Assembly: GCA_947589665.1 (NCBI GenBank)
Contig: CANQBJ010000001.1
Span: forward strand, 62,001-126,000
Length of the DNA stretch: 64,000 bases
Reading direction: 5' to 3'
Source of the DNA: an uncultured Clostridia bacterium
GTDB taxonomy: Bacteria; Bacillota; Clostridia; Lachnospirales; CAG-274
The translations under genes and the position numbers were made by a program. Positions 8,981 to 17,773 of the stretch are shown piece after piece. Positions within the stretch are counted from its first letter, which is position 1. Every line of letters begins with the position of its first letter. The notes under the pieces are model-generated. The model worked only from the letters and a program-made list of their open reading frames with translations. It was not told the DNA's origin and ran no database searches.

Positions 8981-10072
8981 TTAGTATATAAAGCTTTCTC
9001 TGTAGTTAAGATACTTGCTTACCATAAGCATTATCTTGAAGATAATGGCATCGTCAAAGTTTCTGAGGTCAAGACCTGTCATCTTCTGGAGCTTGTCCAG
9101 TCTGTATACAAGAGTATTCCTGTGTATATAAAGCTGACGTGAAGTCTCGGACACATTGAGGTTGTTCTCGAAGAACTTGTTTACGGTAGTAAGGGTCTCG
9201 TCGTCAAACTGATCCATGGAAACACCGTGAAGTACTTCGTTTACGAACATTTTACAAAGAGAGCCGTCCAGCTGATATATGAGCCTGCCTATACCCAGCT
9301 GCTCATAGTTTACAACATTCTTGCTTTCCTCGAATATCTTGCCTACCTCAAGGGCAAGCTTAGCCTCCTTATAGGAGAGAGAAACATTCTTAAGATCGTT
9401 TACGGCAGTGCCTATAGCCACATATACGCTTGTCATTGCCTCGGCGGTAAGGGTATCGTAAATAGTCTTGGCAATTGCCTCTATCTCCTCCCTGCCGTCC
9501 TTTTCCTTAAGCTCCTTTACAAGTATTATGCTCTTTTCATTGACAGCAGTTACAAAGTCCTTCTGCTTAGTTGGGAATATGCTTCTTACTATCTCCACTA
9601 CATTAAGGTCCTTGTCTATTTCCATTTCTATAAGGTATACGATCCTTCTTACGGAATTTTCAATATGGAGCTTTTTGGCTCTGGAATATATGTCTACAAG
9701 AAGAAGATTGTCCAGCAGGAGATTTTTGATGAAATTATCTCTGTCATATCTTTCCTTATAGGCAACCAAAAGATTTTGTATCTGGAAGGCAGTCATCTTG
9801 CCTATTCTGTAGGTCTCCTCGTCATCGCCCTTTATCATTACGATGTACTCGGCAGAGCCGTTGTCAAATACCTTGAAGTACTGATAGCCCTGTACAAGCT
9901 GATTTTCCGCAGGGCTTGCTATAAATATCTCGGCGTTGTCTATAGATGTGTTCACCATGGCGTCCTCGGTGGTAGCCACGATCTTACCCTCACGCTCCGC
10001 AACAGACAGTTCTCTTCTTGTAATGTTTTTCAGTCCGTCAATGGTACTTTGTAAAATCTGATTTGAAATCAT
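8981..10072 (-). CDS. PucR/CdaR-family transcriptional regulator
   Basis: About 363 residues. The C-terminal helix-turn-helix of PucR/CdaR type is clear (NVSETSRQLYIHRNTLVYRL, about 310-330, followed by the family's GLDLRNFDDAIIFKIML). The middle has the degenerate GGDEF-like region of CdaR proteins, and the N-terminal part is a likely ligand-sensing domain of unknown ligand. Of two possible ATGs, the one at 10070-10072 is 11 bases from AGGAGG, while the one at 10079-10081 is only 2 bases from it. It lies upstream of ftsE on the same strand and divergent from the zapA-like operon, so it might control one of them; this is inference. Confidence 0.88.
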   Translation of the reverse strand: MISNQILQSTIDGLKNITRRELSVAEREGKIVATTEDAMVNTSIDNAEIFIASPAENQLVQGYQYFKVFDNGSAEYIVMIKGDDEETYRIGKMTAFQIQNLLVAYKERYDRDNFIKNLLLDNLLLVDIYSRAKKLHIENSVRRIVYLIEMEIDKDLNVVEIVRSIFPTKQKDFVTAVNEKSIILVKELKEKDGREEIEAIAKTIYDTLTAEAMTSVYVAIGTAVNDLKNVSLSYKEAKLALEVGKIFEESKNVVNYEQLGIGRLIYQLDGSLCKMFVNEVLHGVSMDQFDDETLTTVNKFFENNLNVSETSRQLYIHRNTLVYRLDKLQKMTGLDLRNFDDAIIFKIMLMVSKYLNYRESFIY

Positions 10073-10359
10073 ATTCCCCATATCCTCCTTTGAATATTTA
10101 ATTTATTGCCAATATATCAATTATTTTTTCAATATAGATATATATACCTAATCATATTTTATAACAAAAGTACAAAAAAGGAAAGAGAAATTTATTAAAA
10201 AACTATAAAAATTGGGTGAATTTAATATTATTTTAATATTTTGTAAAGAAATTTTAATGTTATATGTTATACTTTTCAGTAAAAATGTGGTATTATGTAT
10301 ATATAAGCAAAAATCGGAGCAGTAGGCACGTAGATATAAATATGTCAGGAGGAAAAAAT

Positions 10360-11286
10360 ATGGATAAGGGAAATTCCAACGTAGAGGTAGTTATAGGGGG
10401 AAAAATATACAAGCTTTCAGGACAGGACAGTCCAGATTATATACAGACAGTAGCAAGATATATAGACGCAAAGCTCAGTGACCTTAAAAGAGCGGCTACA
10501 CCAAGCATAGTATATGACGAAAACTTTCCTATTATATTGGCTCTCAATATAGCAGACGATCTTTTCAAGGAAAGAGAAAACAAGATATCATCTATACCAG
10601 AGGGCAGCGAGGGTTACGGCGACAGGCTTATAGTACAGGCAAGGGAGATGACCGAGCTTAAAAATCAGCTTACATCCAAAACAAATGACTATAAGCTTCT
10701 TCTTGATCAATTCGAGGCAAAGAGCAGCGAGGTAGACGGTCTTAAAACAGACATTATCAATAAGGAGGACAAGATCGACGCTCTTGTGAAGAAGCAGGAG
10801 GAGATCAAAGCGTCACTTGAAGAGGCAAATGGCAGAATAGAGGAAAAATCACAGTATATAACAAACCTCAATGCCAAGATATCCGATAAGAACCAGGAGC
10901 TTAACAGCCTTAGCAAAAAGCTTGCCGAAAAGAACAATGCCTTAAACGAGCTTAACAAGAAATCAGCGGACAGGAATATAAAGCTCAACAACGTAAACAA
11001 GGAAAGAGACGAGCTTGCAATAAAGCTCAAGGCAGCCAACAATACCATAAGAGGCCTTGAGAACAATGCCGTAAAGACTGCCGAGGCTATGGACAGCATA
11101 ACGGCTGAAAGAAACGACTATAAGGCTAAGTACGAGCTTTTACAGGAGCAGTTTGAGGTTTATAAGAAAAGCCTTGAAATGAGCAACGAAACTCAGCTTA
11201 AGGCTGCCTTTGCCAAGATAAAGGCAGAAAATCTGGAGCTTACAAGAAAGACAAAGACTTTGGAAGCACAGCTAAGTAAAAAATAA
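10360..11286 (+). CDS. ZapA-domain cell division protein with long coiled-coil extension
   Basis: N-terminal ~75 residues match ZapA (NVEVVIGGKIYKLSGQDSPD, then YIQTVARYIDAKLSDLK), a protein that bundles FtsZ filaments. ZapA is normally ~90-110 residues; here the chain runs on to 308 residues with about 210 residues of charged heptad coiled coil. AGGAGG (10347-10352) lies 7 bases before the ATG at 10360, so the upstream in-frame residues are not part of the protein. It starts a plus-strand run with a U32 protein, a SEDS protein and a class B PBP, which supports a role in septation. Confidence 0.87.
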   Translation: MDKGNSNVEVVIGGKIYKLSGQDSPDYIQTVARYIDAKLSDLKRAATPSIVYDENFPIILALNIADDLFKERENKISSIPEGSEGYGDRLIVQAREMTELKNQLTSKTNDYKLLLDQFEAKSSEVDGLKTDIINKEDKIDALVKKQEEIKASLEEANGRIEEKSQYITNLNAKISDKNQELNSLSKKLAEKNNALNELNKKSADRNIKLNNVNKERDELAIKLKAANNTIRGLENNAVKTAEAMDSITAERNDYKAKYELLQEQFEVYKKSLEMSNETQLKAAFAKIKAENLELTRKTKTLEAQLSKK

Positions 11287-11301
11287 TCTACAGGTGATAC
11301 T

Positions 11302-13611
11302 ATGAAAAAGCCTGAAATTCTGGCACCCACAAGTACCAAGGAAAGCGTCATAGCCGCCCTGAACGGCGGCTGCGATGCAATATATATAGGCGGCAAGGAC
11401 TTCAGCGCCCGTCAGTATGCTGCAAACCCCTCTGACAACGAGCTTAAGGATATTATAGATATCTGCCGTTTAAGAGGGGTTAAGGTGTTTATAACACTTA
11501 ATATCCTATATAAGGAAAGTGAGATACAAAGGGTGCTGGATTTTGTGTCAAGGGTCTATGAATGGGGAGCATACGGGCTTATAGTACAGGATATTGGAAT
11601 GGCGGCGCTTATAAGGGAGCATTTTCCCGATATTGTAATAAGCGCCTCTACGCAAATGACGGTATACGGCAGCGAGGGTATTTCACTTTTAAATAAATTG
11701 GGCTATGGCAGAGCTGTGCTTGCAAGGGAATTGAGCCTTGAGGAAATAAAGAATATATGCGATATCAAGGGCAGTATGGAGATAGAGGTATTTGCCCACG
11801 GCGCCCTGTGTGTATGTATAAGCGGCCGCTGTCTTATGTCGAGCTTTATAGGGGGCAGAAGCGGAAACAGGGGACGCTGCGCCCAGCCCTGCAGAATGGA
11901 ATATAGCCTCTATAATAATGACAGACTTATTAAAAAAGGCTTCCTGCTTTCCCCAAAGGATATACAGACTGTTGATATACTTGACAAAATTGCCGAAACA
12001 GGTATCGACAGCCTTAAGATAGAGGGCAGGATGAAAACACCTGAGTATGTGTATTCTGCTGTCTCTGCCTACAGGAAATATATAGATATGGCATACGGCG
12101 GCAGGCTTTGTGCGGATAAGAGGGATATAAGCGAGCTTGCCCGTATATTCAGCAGAGGAGGCTCCTCCTCCCACGGCTATTACGACAGCTTTTCGGGAAA
12201 GCAGATGATGAGTATTCTTTCTCCCAAAAGCAGCGGTATAGAAATAGGAAGGGTAACAGGCTGCAAAAGGAACCTGTGTACCATAGAGCTTTACGAAGAT
12301 GTCATACCCGGAGACGGCATAGAAATATGGTCCCGTAAGCACTGGGGCACCTCCATAAACAGGAAAGCCTGCAGGGGCGAAAGGATAACAATAGAGTGCA
12401 AGGAAAAAACATCAGCGGGAGACAGGGTATTCCGCTCCTATGACAAGGCGCTTAACGACAGGCTTGGGAAAACCTATCATAATATCACAAGACAGAGAGA
12501 AATAAATGTCGGAATAAAAGCAAAGGCGGGAGAACCCTTGGAGTTAAGGGCTGAGGGTATGACCGTAAAAGGGGATAGGGGACAGATACCCCAAAATCAG
12601 CCTATGACTGAGGAAATGATAGCTTCCCGTATATCAAAGACGGGAGATACTCCCTTTAAATTCAATATAACGGATATAGATACAGACAGCGTATACTTTC
12701 CCGTTTCCTCCCTTAACAATGCCAGGAGAGAGCTTTGCTCAAGTCTTGAGGAAAAGCTTATATCGGAGGGCAGACGCGAGAATATAAAAGCCCGGTACAG
12801 TGCATTGCCACCACTAAAGGCAAAAGACACAATAATAACAGCCCTTGTAAGGACAGAGGAGCAGCTAAGAGCCTGTATCGACGCAGGAGTAAAGCGCATA
12901 TACTGCGAAATGTCGGATAAGAGATATATATCTATGTGCCACAGCAAGGGAGTTGAGATATACCTTGCTCTGCCCCATATAGCAAGGGGAAAAACATATC
13001 GGCAGTATATGGCTGAGAGTGAAAATACAGACTGGGACGGATATCTTATAAGAAGTCTTGCGGAAATAAATACGGATAAAAAGACTGTTGCGGACTATTC
13101 TCTCAATATTTTCAACAGCAGGTCAAGGGAAGTGCTTAAGGGCATATACTCTTATGTTACACTTTCCACAGAGCTTGACGCAGGAGAGCTTAGCAATATT
13201 GCCGATGACAGATGCGAGATAGTCGTATACGGAAGACTTCCTCTTATGACAACGCATCAGTGTCCCATAGGGCTTTATGAAGGCGGCAAGGGAAGTAAAA
13301 AATACTGCGCCCTAAGGCATAAAAAAGGTAATTATGTACTTAAGGACAGAATGGACGCAGAGCTTCCCATAATAAGAAACTGTGATGAATGCTATGCAAA
13401 TATACTGAGTCCTACTCCCATTTATACTATAGACAGAGCCGAAATACAAAATATAGGCGCAAAATATATGAGAATGGAATTTACGACAGAGAGCTATGAT
13501 ACTGCCCTTGAAATAGCAAGGGAGCATATAAGCATAGCCGAAAACAAAAATATGCCAAAGCTTAAGCCCGAAAACACAACTGACAGATATTTTCGCAGAG
13601 GAGTGATGTAG
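11302..13611 (+). CDS. Peptidase U32 family protein (RNA hydroxylation type) with DUF3656-like C-terminus
   Basis: 769 residues. The U32 signature is seen at about residues 160-200: EVFAHGALCVCISGRCLMSS followed by GNRGRCAQPCRMEY, with the four cysteines of the iron-sulfur-dependent tRNA/rRNA hydroxylation group (E. coli RlhA/TrhP relatives). N-terminal TIM-barrel-like start is KPEILAPTSTKESVIAALNGG. The C-terminal half resembles the DUF3656 extension of long Clostridia homologues and carries further cysteines (RNCDECYANIL). Likely modifies RNA with prephenate-derived oxygen chemistry rather than acting as a protease; which RNA is unknown. It is 2 bases from the SEDS gene, whose ribosome site lies inside its end. 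Confidence 0.88.
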   Translation: MKKPEILAPTSTKESVIAALNGGCDAIYIGGKDFSARQYAANPSDNELKDIIDICRLRGVKVFITLNILYKESEIQRVLDFVSRVYEWGAYGLIVQDIGMAALIREHFPDIVISASTQMTVYGSEGISLLNKLGYGRAVLARELSLEEIKNICDIKGSMEIEVFAHGALCVCISGRCLMSSFIGGRSGNRGRCAQPCRMEYSLYNNDRLIKKGFLLSPKDIQTVDILDKIAETGIDSLKIEGRMKTPEYVYSAVSAYRKYIDMAYGGRLCADKRDISELARIFSRGGSSSHGYYDSFSGKQMMSILSPKSSGIEIGRVTGCKRNLCTIELYEDVIPGDGIEIWSRKHWGTSINRKACRGERITIECKEKTSAGDRVFRSYDKALNDRLGKTYHNITRQREINVGIKAKAGEPLELRAEGMTVKGDRGQIPQNQPMTEEMIASRISKTGDTPFKFNITDIDTDSVYFPVSSLNNARRELCSSLEEKLISEGRRENIKARYSALPPLKAKDTIITALVRTEEQLRACIDAGVKRIYCEMSDKRYISMCHSKGVEIYLALPHIARGKTYRQYMAESENTDWDGYLIRSLAEINTDKKTVADYSLNIFNSRSREVLKGIYSYVTLSTELDAGELSNIADDRCEIVVYGRLPLMTTHQCPIGLYEGGKGSKKYCALRHKKGNYVLKDRMDAELPIIRNCDECYANILSPTPIYTIDRAEIQNIGAKYMRMEFTTESYDTALEIAREHISIAENKNMPKLKPENTTDRYFRRGVM

Positions 13612-13612
13612 T

Positions 13613-15226
13613 ATGACAGACGTTTATATCATAATCGCCAAATACCTTTTTATGCTGTATATAGCAATATTTGTTTTTAACGGCTTTATGATAAACCTTA
13701 CAAGGCAGGATATGGCTAAATTCAACGTAATAGCAGGACTTTCGGGTCAAAGGGTGTGCATTGCTCTTTTCCATATTACGGCATCTGTTATACTCATAGC
13801 CAATGCCGTTGAATATGAAATGCAGCCTGTAGTACTCTACTGTATAATAGGATTTATAGTGACTGTAGGCGGAAATACGCTTACTAAGGCAATATATCCC
13901 GAAGGCAGCCACCTTTTGTATAACTGTGTGTTTTTCCTTATGGATATAGGTCTTATGGTGCTTTACAGACTTGACACGGACCTTGCGGGAAAGCAGCTTA
14001 TATGGAACAGTATAGGTATATTTATGATGCTTATACTGCCTAAACTCCTTGAGGTGACTCCCAGACTTGACAGATTTAGAAAGCTGTATATAATCGCCGC
14101 TTTCATACTTCTGGCGGCAACTCTTTTGTTCGGCAGGAGCGAGGGCGGCGCCACCAACTGGATAAACATAGGCCCCATAGGCTTTCAGCCCTCAGAGCTT
14201 ATAAAGGTATTCTTTGTATTTTACCTTGCGTCCTGCTTTGCGGAAAAGCCTACGCTTAAGGAGCTTATAATACCCGCTGTGCTTTCTGCAGCAGTGGTGC
14301 TGTGCCTTGTAGCCCAGACCGACTTAGGTTCGGCTCTCATATTCTATATGACATTCCTTATTATGGTATTTACCGCTACATCCAACTATCTCTATTTCAT
14401 ACTGGGTATAGCGGCAATATGCCTTGCCTCCGTAGCTGCATATGGACTTTTCCCACATATAAGGACAAGAGTTGAGGCATGGCAAAACCCATGGATAGAT
14501 GTAAATGACAAGGGCTATCAGATAGCTCAGTCCCTTTTTGCAATATGTACCTGGGGCATAACGGGTATAGGCTTTACAAGAGGCTATGCCAACAGTATAC
14601 CCGTAGTGGAAAGAGATTTTATATTTGCGGCAATTTGCGAGGAGTTCGGCGTAATATTTGCGGCGGGACTTATACTTGTGTTCGTGCTTATATTCCTGGA
14701 GGGCGCAAGAGGCGCTCTTGAGAACAGAAACCGTTTCCTGACACTTCTCTGCACAGGCTTTACGGCGCTTTTTGCCTTTCAGGCATTCCTTATAATAGGC
14801 GGTGTTATAAAGATGATACCTCTTACAGGCGTTACACTGCCCTTTATAAGCTACGGCGGAACCTCAATAGTAATAAGCTACATTATAATAGCGGCTATGC
14901 AGTGGATAATAATGCGCAACGAGGCATATTCCCACGACAAGCCTATTGAAGAGGTAGACACAAGAAAGCGCCATGCTCAGACAAGGAAAGCGGCGGCTAT
15001 GGAAAGACCTGCAAGAAGAAGTACGGAACAAAAGTCCGTATCGTCAGCAAAAACAACTGCAAAGAAAACGGCAAAGCAGCAGACAGCCGCACAGACGCCT
15101 GCAAGGACCGTAAAGACAAGTACTCAAAGACCTGCAAGGACTGAAAAGTCAAGTACTCAAAGACCTGCAAGGCATAAAACGGCTCAGACCTCAATGACCG
15201 AAAACAGGGGAAGGAGGAATAAATAA
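13613..15226 (+). CDS. SEDS-family peptidoglycan glycosyltransferase (FtsW/RodA/SpoVE type)
   Basis: Polytopic membrane enzyme that polymerises lipid II. The SEDS core includes GGATNWINIGPIGFQPSE (about 178-195), VAQTDLGSALIFY, and the C-terminal PLTGVTLPFISYGGTSI loop with PFISYGG diagnostic of the family. Three extra hydrophobic segments precede the core. After the last helix comes a ~95-residue basic tail containing imperfect repeats of STQRPART, probably cytoplasmic. The TAA stop and next ATG share one base (TAATG), with AAGGAGG before it, so it is coupled with the partner transpeptidase. Whether it is the divisome, elongasome or a third SEDS pair is not decidable here. Confidence 0.93.
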   Translation: MTDVYIIIAKYLFMLYIAIFVFNGFMINLTRQDMAKFNVIAGLSGQRVCIALFHITASVILIANAVEYEMQPVVLYCIIGFIVTVGGNTLTKAIYPEGSHLLYNCVFFLMDIGLMVLYRLDTDLAGKQLIWNSIGIFMMLILPKLLEVTPRLDRFRKLYIIAAFILLAATLLFGRSEGGATNWINIGPIGFQPSELIKVFFVFYLASCFAEKPTLKELIIPAVLSAAVVLCLVAQTDLGSALIFYMTFLIMVFTATSNYLYFILGIAAICLASVAAYGLFPHIRTRVEAWQNPWIDVNDKGYQIAQSLFAICTWGITGIGFTRGYANSIPVVERDFIFAAICEEFGVIFAAGLILVFVLIFLEGARGALENRNRFLTLLCTGFTALFAFQAFLIIGGVIKMIPLTGVTLPFISYGGTSIVISYIIIAAMQWIIMRNEAYSHDKPIEEVDTRKRHAQTRKAAAMERPARRSTEQKSVSSAKTTAKKTAKQQTAAQTPARTVKTSTQRPARTEKSSTQRPARHKTAQTSMTENRGRRNK

Positions 15227-16677
15227 TGAGAAGTGCTATTAGAAAGGTATTCTGGCTTTATTTGATCCTTTTCCTCATACTTATAGGCTATCTTTTAAAG
15301 CTGTGCCTTTACGATTCCCATTCCTTTGTGGCTAATCCTTATAATACAAGACTTTCAGGCAGCGAAGAGAATATAAAAAGAGGCTCAATATACGATGCCA
15401 ACGGCGATGTTATAGCAGAGGATGTGCTTCAGGAGGACGGTACCTATAAAAGAGTATACAACAATGCCGAAAACTATGCCCACACAGTAGGATATACCGT
15501 AAAGGGCAAGGCAGGTGTTGAATCCAAGTACAATTTCAGGCTGACTACAGTCAGCTTTGAGCTTATACAGAGGATAGCGGGGCTTTTCGGCGGTAAAATA
15601 GAGGGCAACAGCCTTGTGCTGACCCTTGACGACAGACTGCAGAAAATAGCAGGCGATGAGCTGAGAGGGCAGAAAGGCTCTATTGTTGCTATGGAGCCTT
15701 CAACGGGCAAGATACTCTGTATGGTGTCCACTCCCTCCTTCGACAGCAATACCGTTGATGAAAACTGGGAGGAGCTTAATTCGGACGACGAAAATTCACC
15801 TCTTCTGAACAGGGCAACACAGGGACTTTATCCCCCCGGCTCTACCTTCAAGATAGTGACTGCCGCCTCCGCCATAGAGAATAATGTAACGGATATGACT
15901 TATAAATGCACAGGCGCGGAAAAATTCGGCCACAGTATAATACACTGCTACAACGGACAGGCTCACGGAAATATGGACTTTACCTCAGCCTTTGCCGAAA
16001 GCTGCAATACCTACTTTGGTACTCTTGGCACACAGCTAGGCGCTGAAAAGCTTATGTCGACTGCCAACAGCTTCGGCTTTAACAAGGATATAGGTCTTGC
16101 TCTTGAATACAGCAAGTCCACCTTCCCCATGACAGCGGATGCCGATGTCAACGAAATAGTTGAAACAGCCTTCGGACAGGGCAGGACCCTTGTATCTCCG
16201 CTTTTTATGGCTATGATAACATCAGCCGTGGCAAACAACGGTATGATGATGCAGCCCTATGTTGTGGATCACAGCCTTACACCCGGCGGCGGTGTGCGAA
16301 ACAGGACGCTTCCCGCCAAGCTCGATCAGATAATGAGCCCAGATACCGCCTATAAGCTTAAGGACCTTATGTGCGAGGTGGTAAACAGCGGAACGGCACG
16401 TAATGCTGCCTTCAGCGTAAGCGAAGAAAAGACGGAAACCCTTGCCTCAGGCGCATCGGTCACCTCTTCGGACAGCACCGCAGTACAGGTAGCAGGCAAA
16501 ACAGGAACGGCGGAAAATCCCCACGGCGATGACCACGCATGGTTTGTAGCCTTTGCTCCTGCCGACGATCCGCAGATAGCAGTATCCGTACTCCTTGAAA
16601 ACGCAGGCAAGGGCAGTAATGCCATACCTGCCGCAAGGAAAATAATGAAGGAATATTTGGAGAATATATATCAGTAA
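15226..16677 (+). CDS. Class B penicillin-binding protein transpeptidase
   Basis: Membrane-anchored D,D-transpeptidase, 483 residues, cognate partner of the upstream SEDS protein. N-terminal helix at ~8-26, short dimerisation-type region (IKRGSIYDANGDVIAE), then transpeptidase domain with the three active motifs: SxxK in GSTFKIV (near 206), SxN in ESCNTY (near 259) and KTG in AGKTGTAENP (near 425). It is shorter than PBP2/FtsI because the pedestal is small, resembling PbpA of the Clostridia/Actinobacteria FtsW-PbpA pairs. A strong terminator follows. Confidence 0.94.
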   Translation: MRSAIRKVFWLYLILFLILIGYLLKLCLYDSHSFVANPYNTRLSGSEENIKRGSIYDANGDVIAEDVLQEDGTYKRVYNNAENYAHTVGYTVKGKAGVESKYNFRLTTVSFELIQRIAGLFGGKIEGNSLVLTLDDRLQKIAGDELRGQKGSIVAMEPSTGKILCMVSTPSFDSNTVDENWEELNSDDENSPLLNRATQGLYPPGSTFKIVTAASAIENNVTDMTYKCTGAEKFGHSIIHCYNGQAHGNMDFTSAFAESCNTYFGTLGTQLGAEKLMSTANSFGFNKDIGLALEYSKSTFPMTADADVNEIVETAFGQGRTLVSPLFMAMITSAVANNGMMMQPYVVDHSLTPGGGVRNRTLPAKLDQIMSPDTAYKLKDLMCEVVNSGTARNAAFSVSEEKTETLASGASVTSSDSTAVQVAGKTGTAENPHGDDHAWFVAFAPADDPQIAVSVLLENAGKGSNAIPAARKIMKEYLENIYQ

Positions 16678-16678
16678 A

Positions 16679-16708
16679 ACAAAATCCGCAATATTGTTGC
16701 GGATTTTG
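16679..16708 (+). terminator. Terminator of the division operon
   Basis: AAAATCCGCAA ... TTGCGGATTTT stem directly after the PBP stop codon, ending in TTTTGT. Confidence 0.8.
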
Positions 16709-16725
16709 TCGTTATGTGCTAAAAT
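16697..16725 (+). promoter_or_regulatory. Possible promoter of the 25-residue peptide gene
   Basis: TTGCGG (16697-16702) and TAAAAT (16720-16725) with 17-base spacing. It overlaps the terminator stem of the preceding operon. Start of transcription would be near 16732, giving a leader of about 78 bases. Confidence 0.45.
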
Positions 16726-16809
16726 AGTAAGAAACAAAGGGGAACCTGAGTTCTGCAGAAGGGATTAACAAGACGGTTGCAATACTGCCCCCGGAAAGGG
16801 GATGTCGGT

Positions 16810-16887
16810 ATGGACTATTACAAATTTGTTTTAGTACTTATTTTAGTTCTGAACATATTAGTCATTATCGCATATATAGTAAAATAG
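16810..16887 (+). CDS. 25-residue hydrophobic peptide, type I toxin-like
   Basis: The reading frame MDYYKFVLVLILVLNILVII... ends in a single lysine after one membrane-spanning stretch. It has the size and make-up of membrane-active type I toxins (Fst, Hol-Tox-like). The Shine-Dalgarno-like GGGGA (16798-16802) can pair with CCCC just upstream (16788-16791), as in toxin mRNAs whose ribosome site is masked. AGCCGTC (16886-16892), overlapping the stop codon, pairs with GACGGTT (16910-16916) and could alternatively pair with GACGGTT in the leader (16773-16779). A second stem, GGTGCAGCC/GGTTGCTCC, follows near 16939-16960. Antisense RNA not demonstrated; call is inference from layout. Confidence 0.5.
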   Translation: MDYYKFVLVLILVLNILVIIAYIVK

Positions 16888-16966
16888 CCGTCCATGCCCT
16901 GAGAAAGCTGACGGTTATTTAAAACAACTTATTCTTGAGGTGCAGCCGTAAGGTTGCTCCCTTTAT
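16886..16966. other. Hairpin block after the toxin-like peptide gene
   Basis: Two stem-loops in series: AGCCGTC with GACGGTT (16886-16916), then GGTGCAGCC with GGTTGCTCC (about 16939-16960) followed by CTTTATT. The arrangement suits shared or convergent terminators of a sense toxin RNA and an opposing antisense RNA. Confidence 0.4.
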
Positions 16967-17089
16967 TGAATCGGAAGGATTTATCCGACAGGGCTGAAAG
17001 CCCTGCTTTTAAGCGAAGCTTAAAAGTTCTGATGTATTTTTATAATAACATATATCGCATGTTTAGTCAACAAATTTTTATACGCCCTG

Positions 17090-17120
17090 GATTTTCGGGG
17101 GTCCTGGACCCCCGAAAATC
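17090..17120. terminator. Near-perfect palindrome, possible bidirectional terminator
   Basis: GATTTTCGGGGGTCC / GGACCCCCGAAAATC with a one-base centre, followed by GGTATTTTTT on the plus strand. The same core recurs at 29734-29780. No gene ends immediately beside it, so it may be a dispersed palindromic unit. Confidence 0.5.
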
Positions 17121-17161
17121 GGTATTTTTTATTTGATACGAATTGTGTATATAAGTAAGGA

Positions 17162-17509
17162 TGTTGCATTAAATTTGTGTTTATGTTAGTAGATACGAGA
17201 AATCCTATGAATTTTTCGTCGAGAGCCATGCGGTTTCCCATTTTATAGGTAACTTTTCGTATGAATTTTTCCCTCCCGCAGCCGCAGCGTGGCTAAAGCG
17301 GGAGTTTTGCTTCTTTTGGGGTCAGTAATTATGGAATGATATAACTTTGTGCCCCAAAAGCCGTTCGGAGGGTATGGGAACCATCGGAAGGTTCCCATGT
17401 TTTTTGTTACTTTTTTCAAAAAAGTAAATAAAAAATTTCTTATGCTTTTTAAAGCAAAAAGCATACTTATCTTATTAGTTAATAAGATAAACAAAAATTT
17501 AATGTAACA
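17162..17509. repeat. Family-2 MITE-like repeat, copy 2 (348 bp)
   Basis: Terminal inverted repeats of 23 bases with two mismatches (17162-17184 and 17487-17509; left end begins TGTTGCATTAAATTTGTG). The interior is nearly identical to 2749-3083 including the CTCCCGC/GCGGGAG, GGGAACC/GGTTCCC and TTACTTTTTT/AAAAAAGTAA stems. It carries no transposase. The minus-strand reading frame inside it differs in its ends from that in copy 1, arguing against a protein. Confidence 0.85.
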
Positions 17510-17586
17510 AACCCATTAAAACACGCAGGAGTGGCGAGAAGGCAGAAGAAAGGCAAATTATTACGCTAAACATTAAATTTTAAATA

Positions 17587-17622
17587 TGAAAAAGGCTGCC
17601 AAAGGCAGCCTTTTTCATATGA
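17587..17622 (-). terminator. Terminator of the cohesin-peptide operon
   Basis: ATGAAAAAGGCTGCC, AAA, GGCAGCCTTTTTCAT: a strong stem two bases past the stop of the 44-residue peptide gene, with T-rich flank on the minus strand. Confidence 0.85.
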
Positions 17623-17623
17623 A

Positions 17624-17758
17624 TTAGAATGATCCTATTTCGTTATATTTTTTGCCATCCAATGCAGATTTAAGAGTAATACCGCCGCTTACTAACAATA
17701 CAGATTCAGTATTTTTAAGAGTGGTAATACTCATTTCAGGTTTTGTATATCTCTTCAT
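17624..17758 (-). CDS. 44-residue peptide following the cohesin-like gene
   Basis: Short gene with ATG at 17756-17758 behind GGGAGG (10-base spacing) and a TAA at 17624-17626. The peptide starts MKRYTKPEMSITTLKNTESV, has a central GG, and ends YNEIGSF. It has no signal peptide or membrane segment. The YTKPEM start followed by an acidic/hydrophobic stretch and GG recalls leader regions of some RiPP precursors and a common class of small Clostridia peptides of unknown function. It lies 15 bases after the cohesin-like gene and directly before a terminator, so it is the last gene of that operon. Function unknown. Confidence 0.6.
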   Translation of the reverse strand: MKRYTKPEMSITTLKNTESVLLVSGGITLKSALDGKKYNEIGSF

Positions 17759-17773
17759 AATCAATTACCTCCC

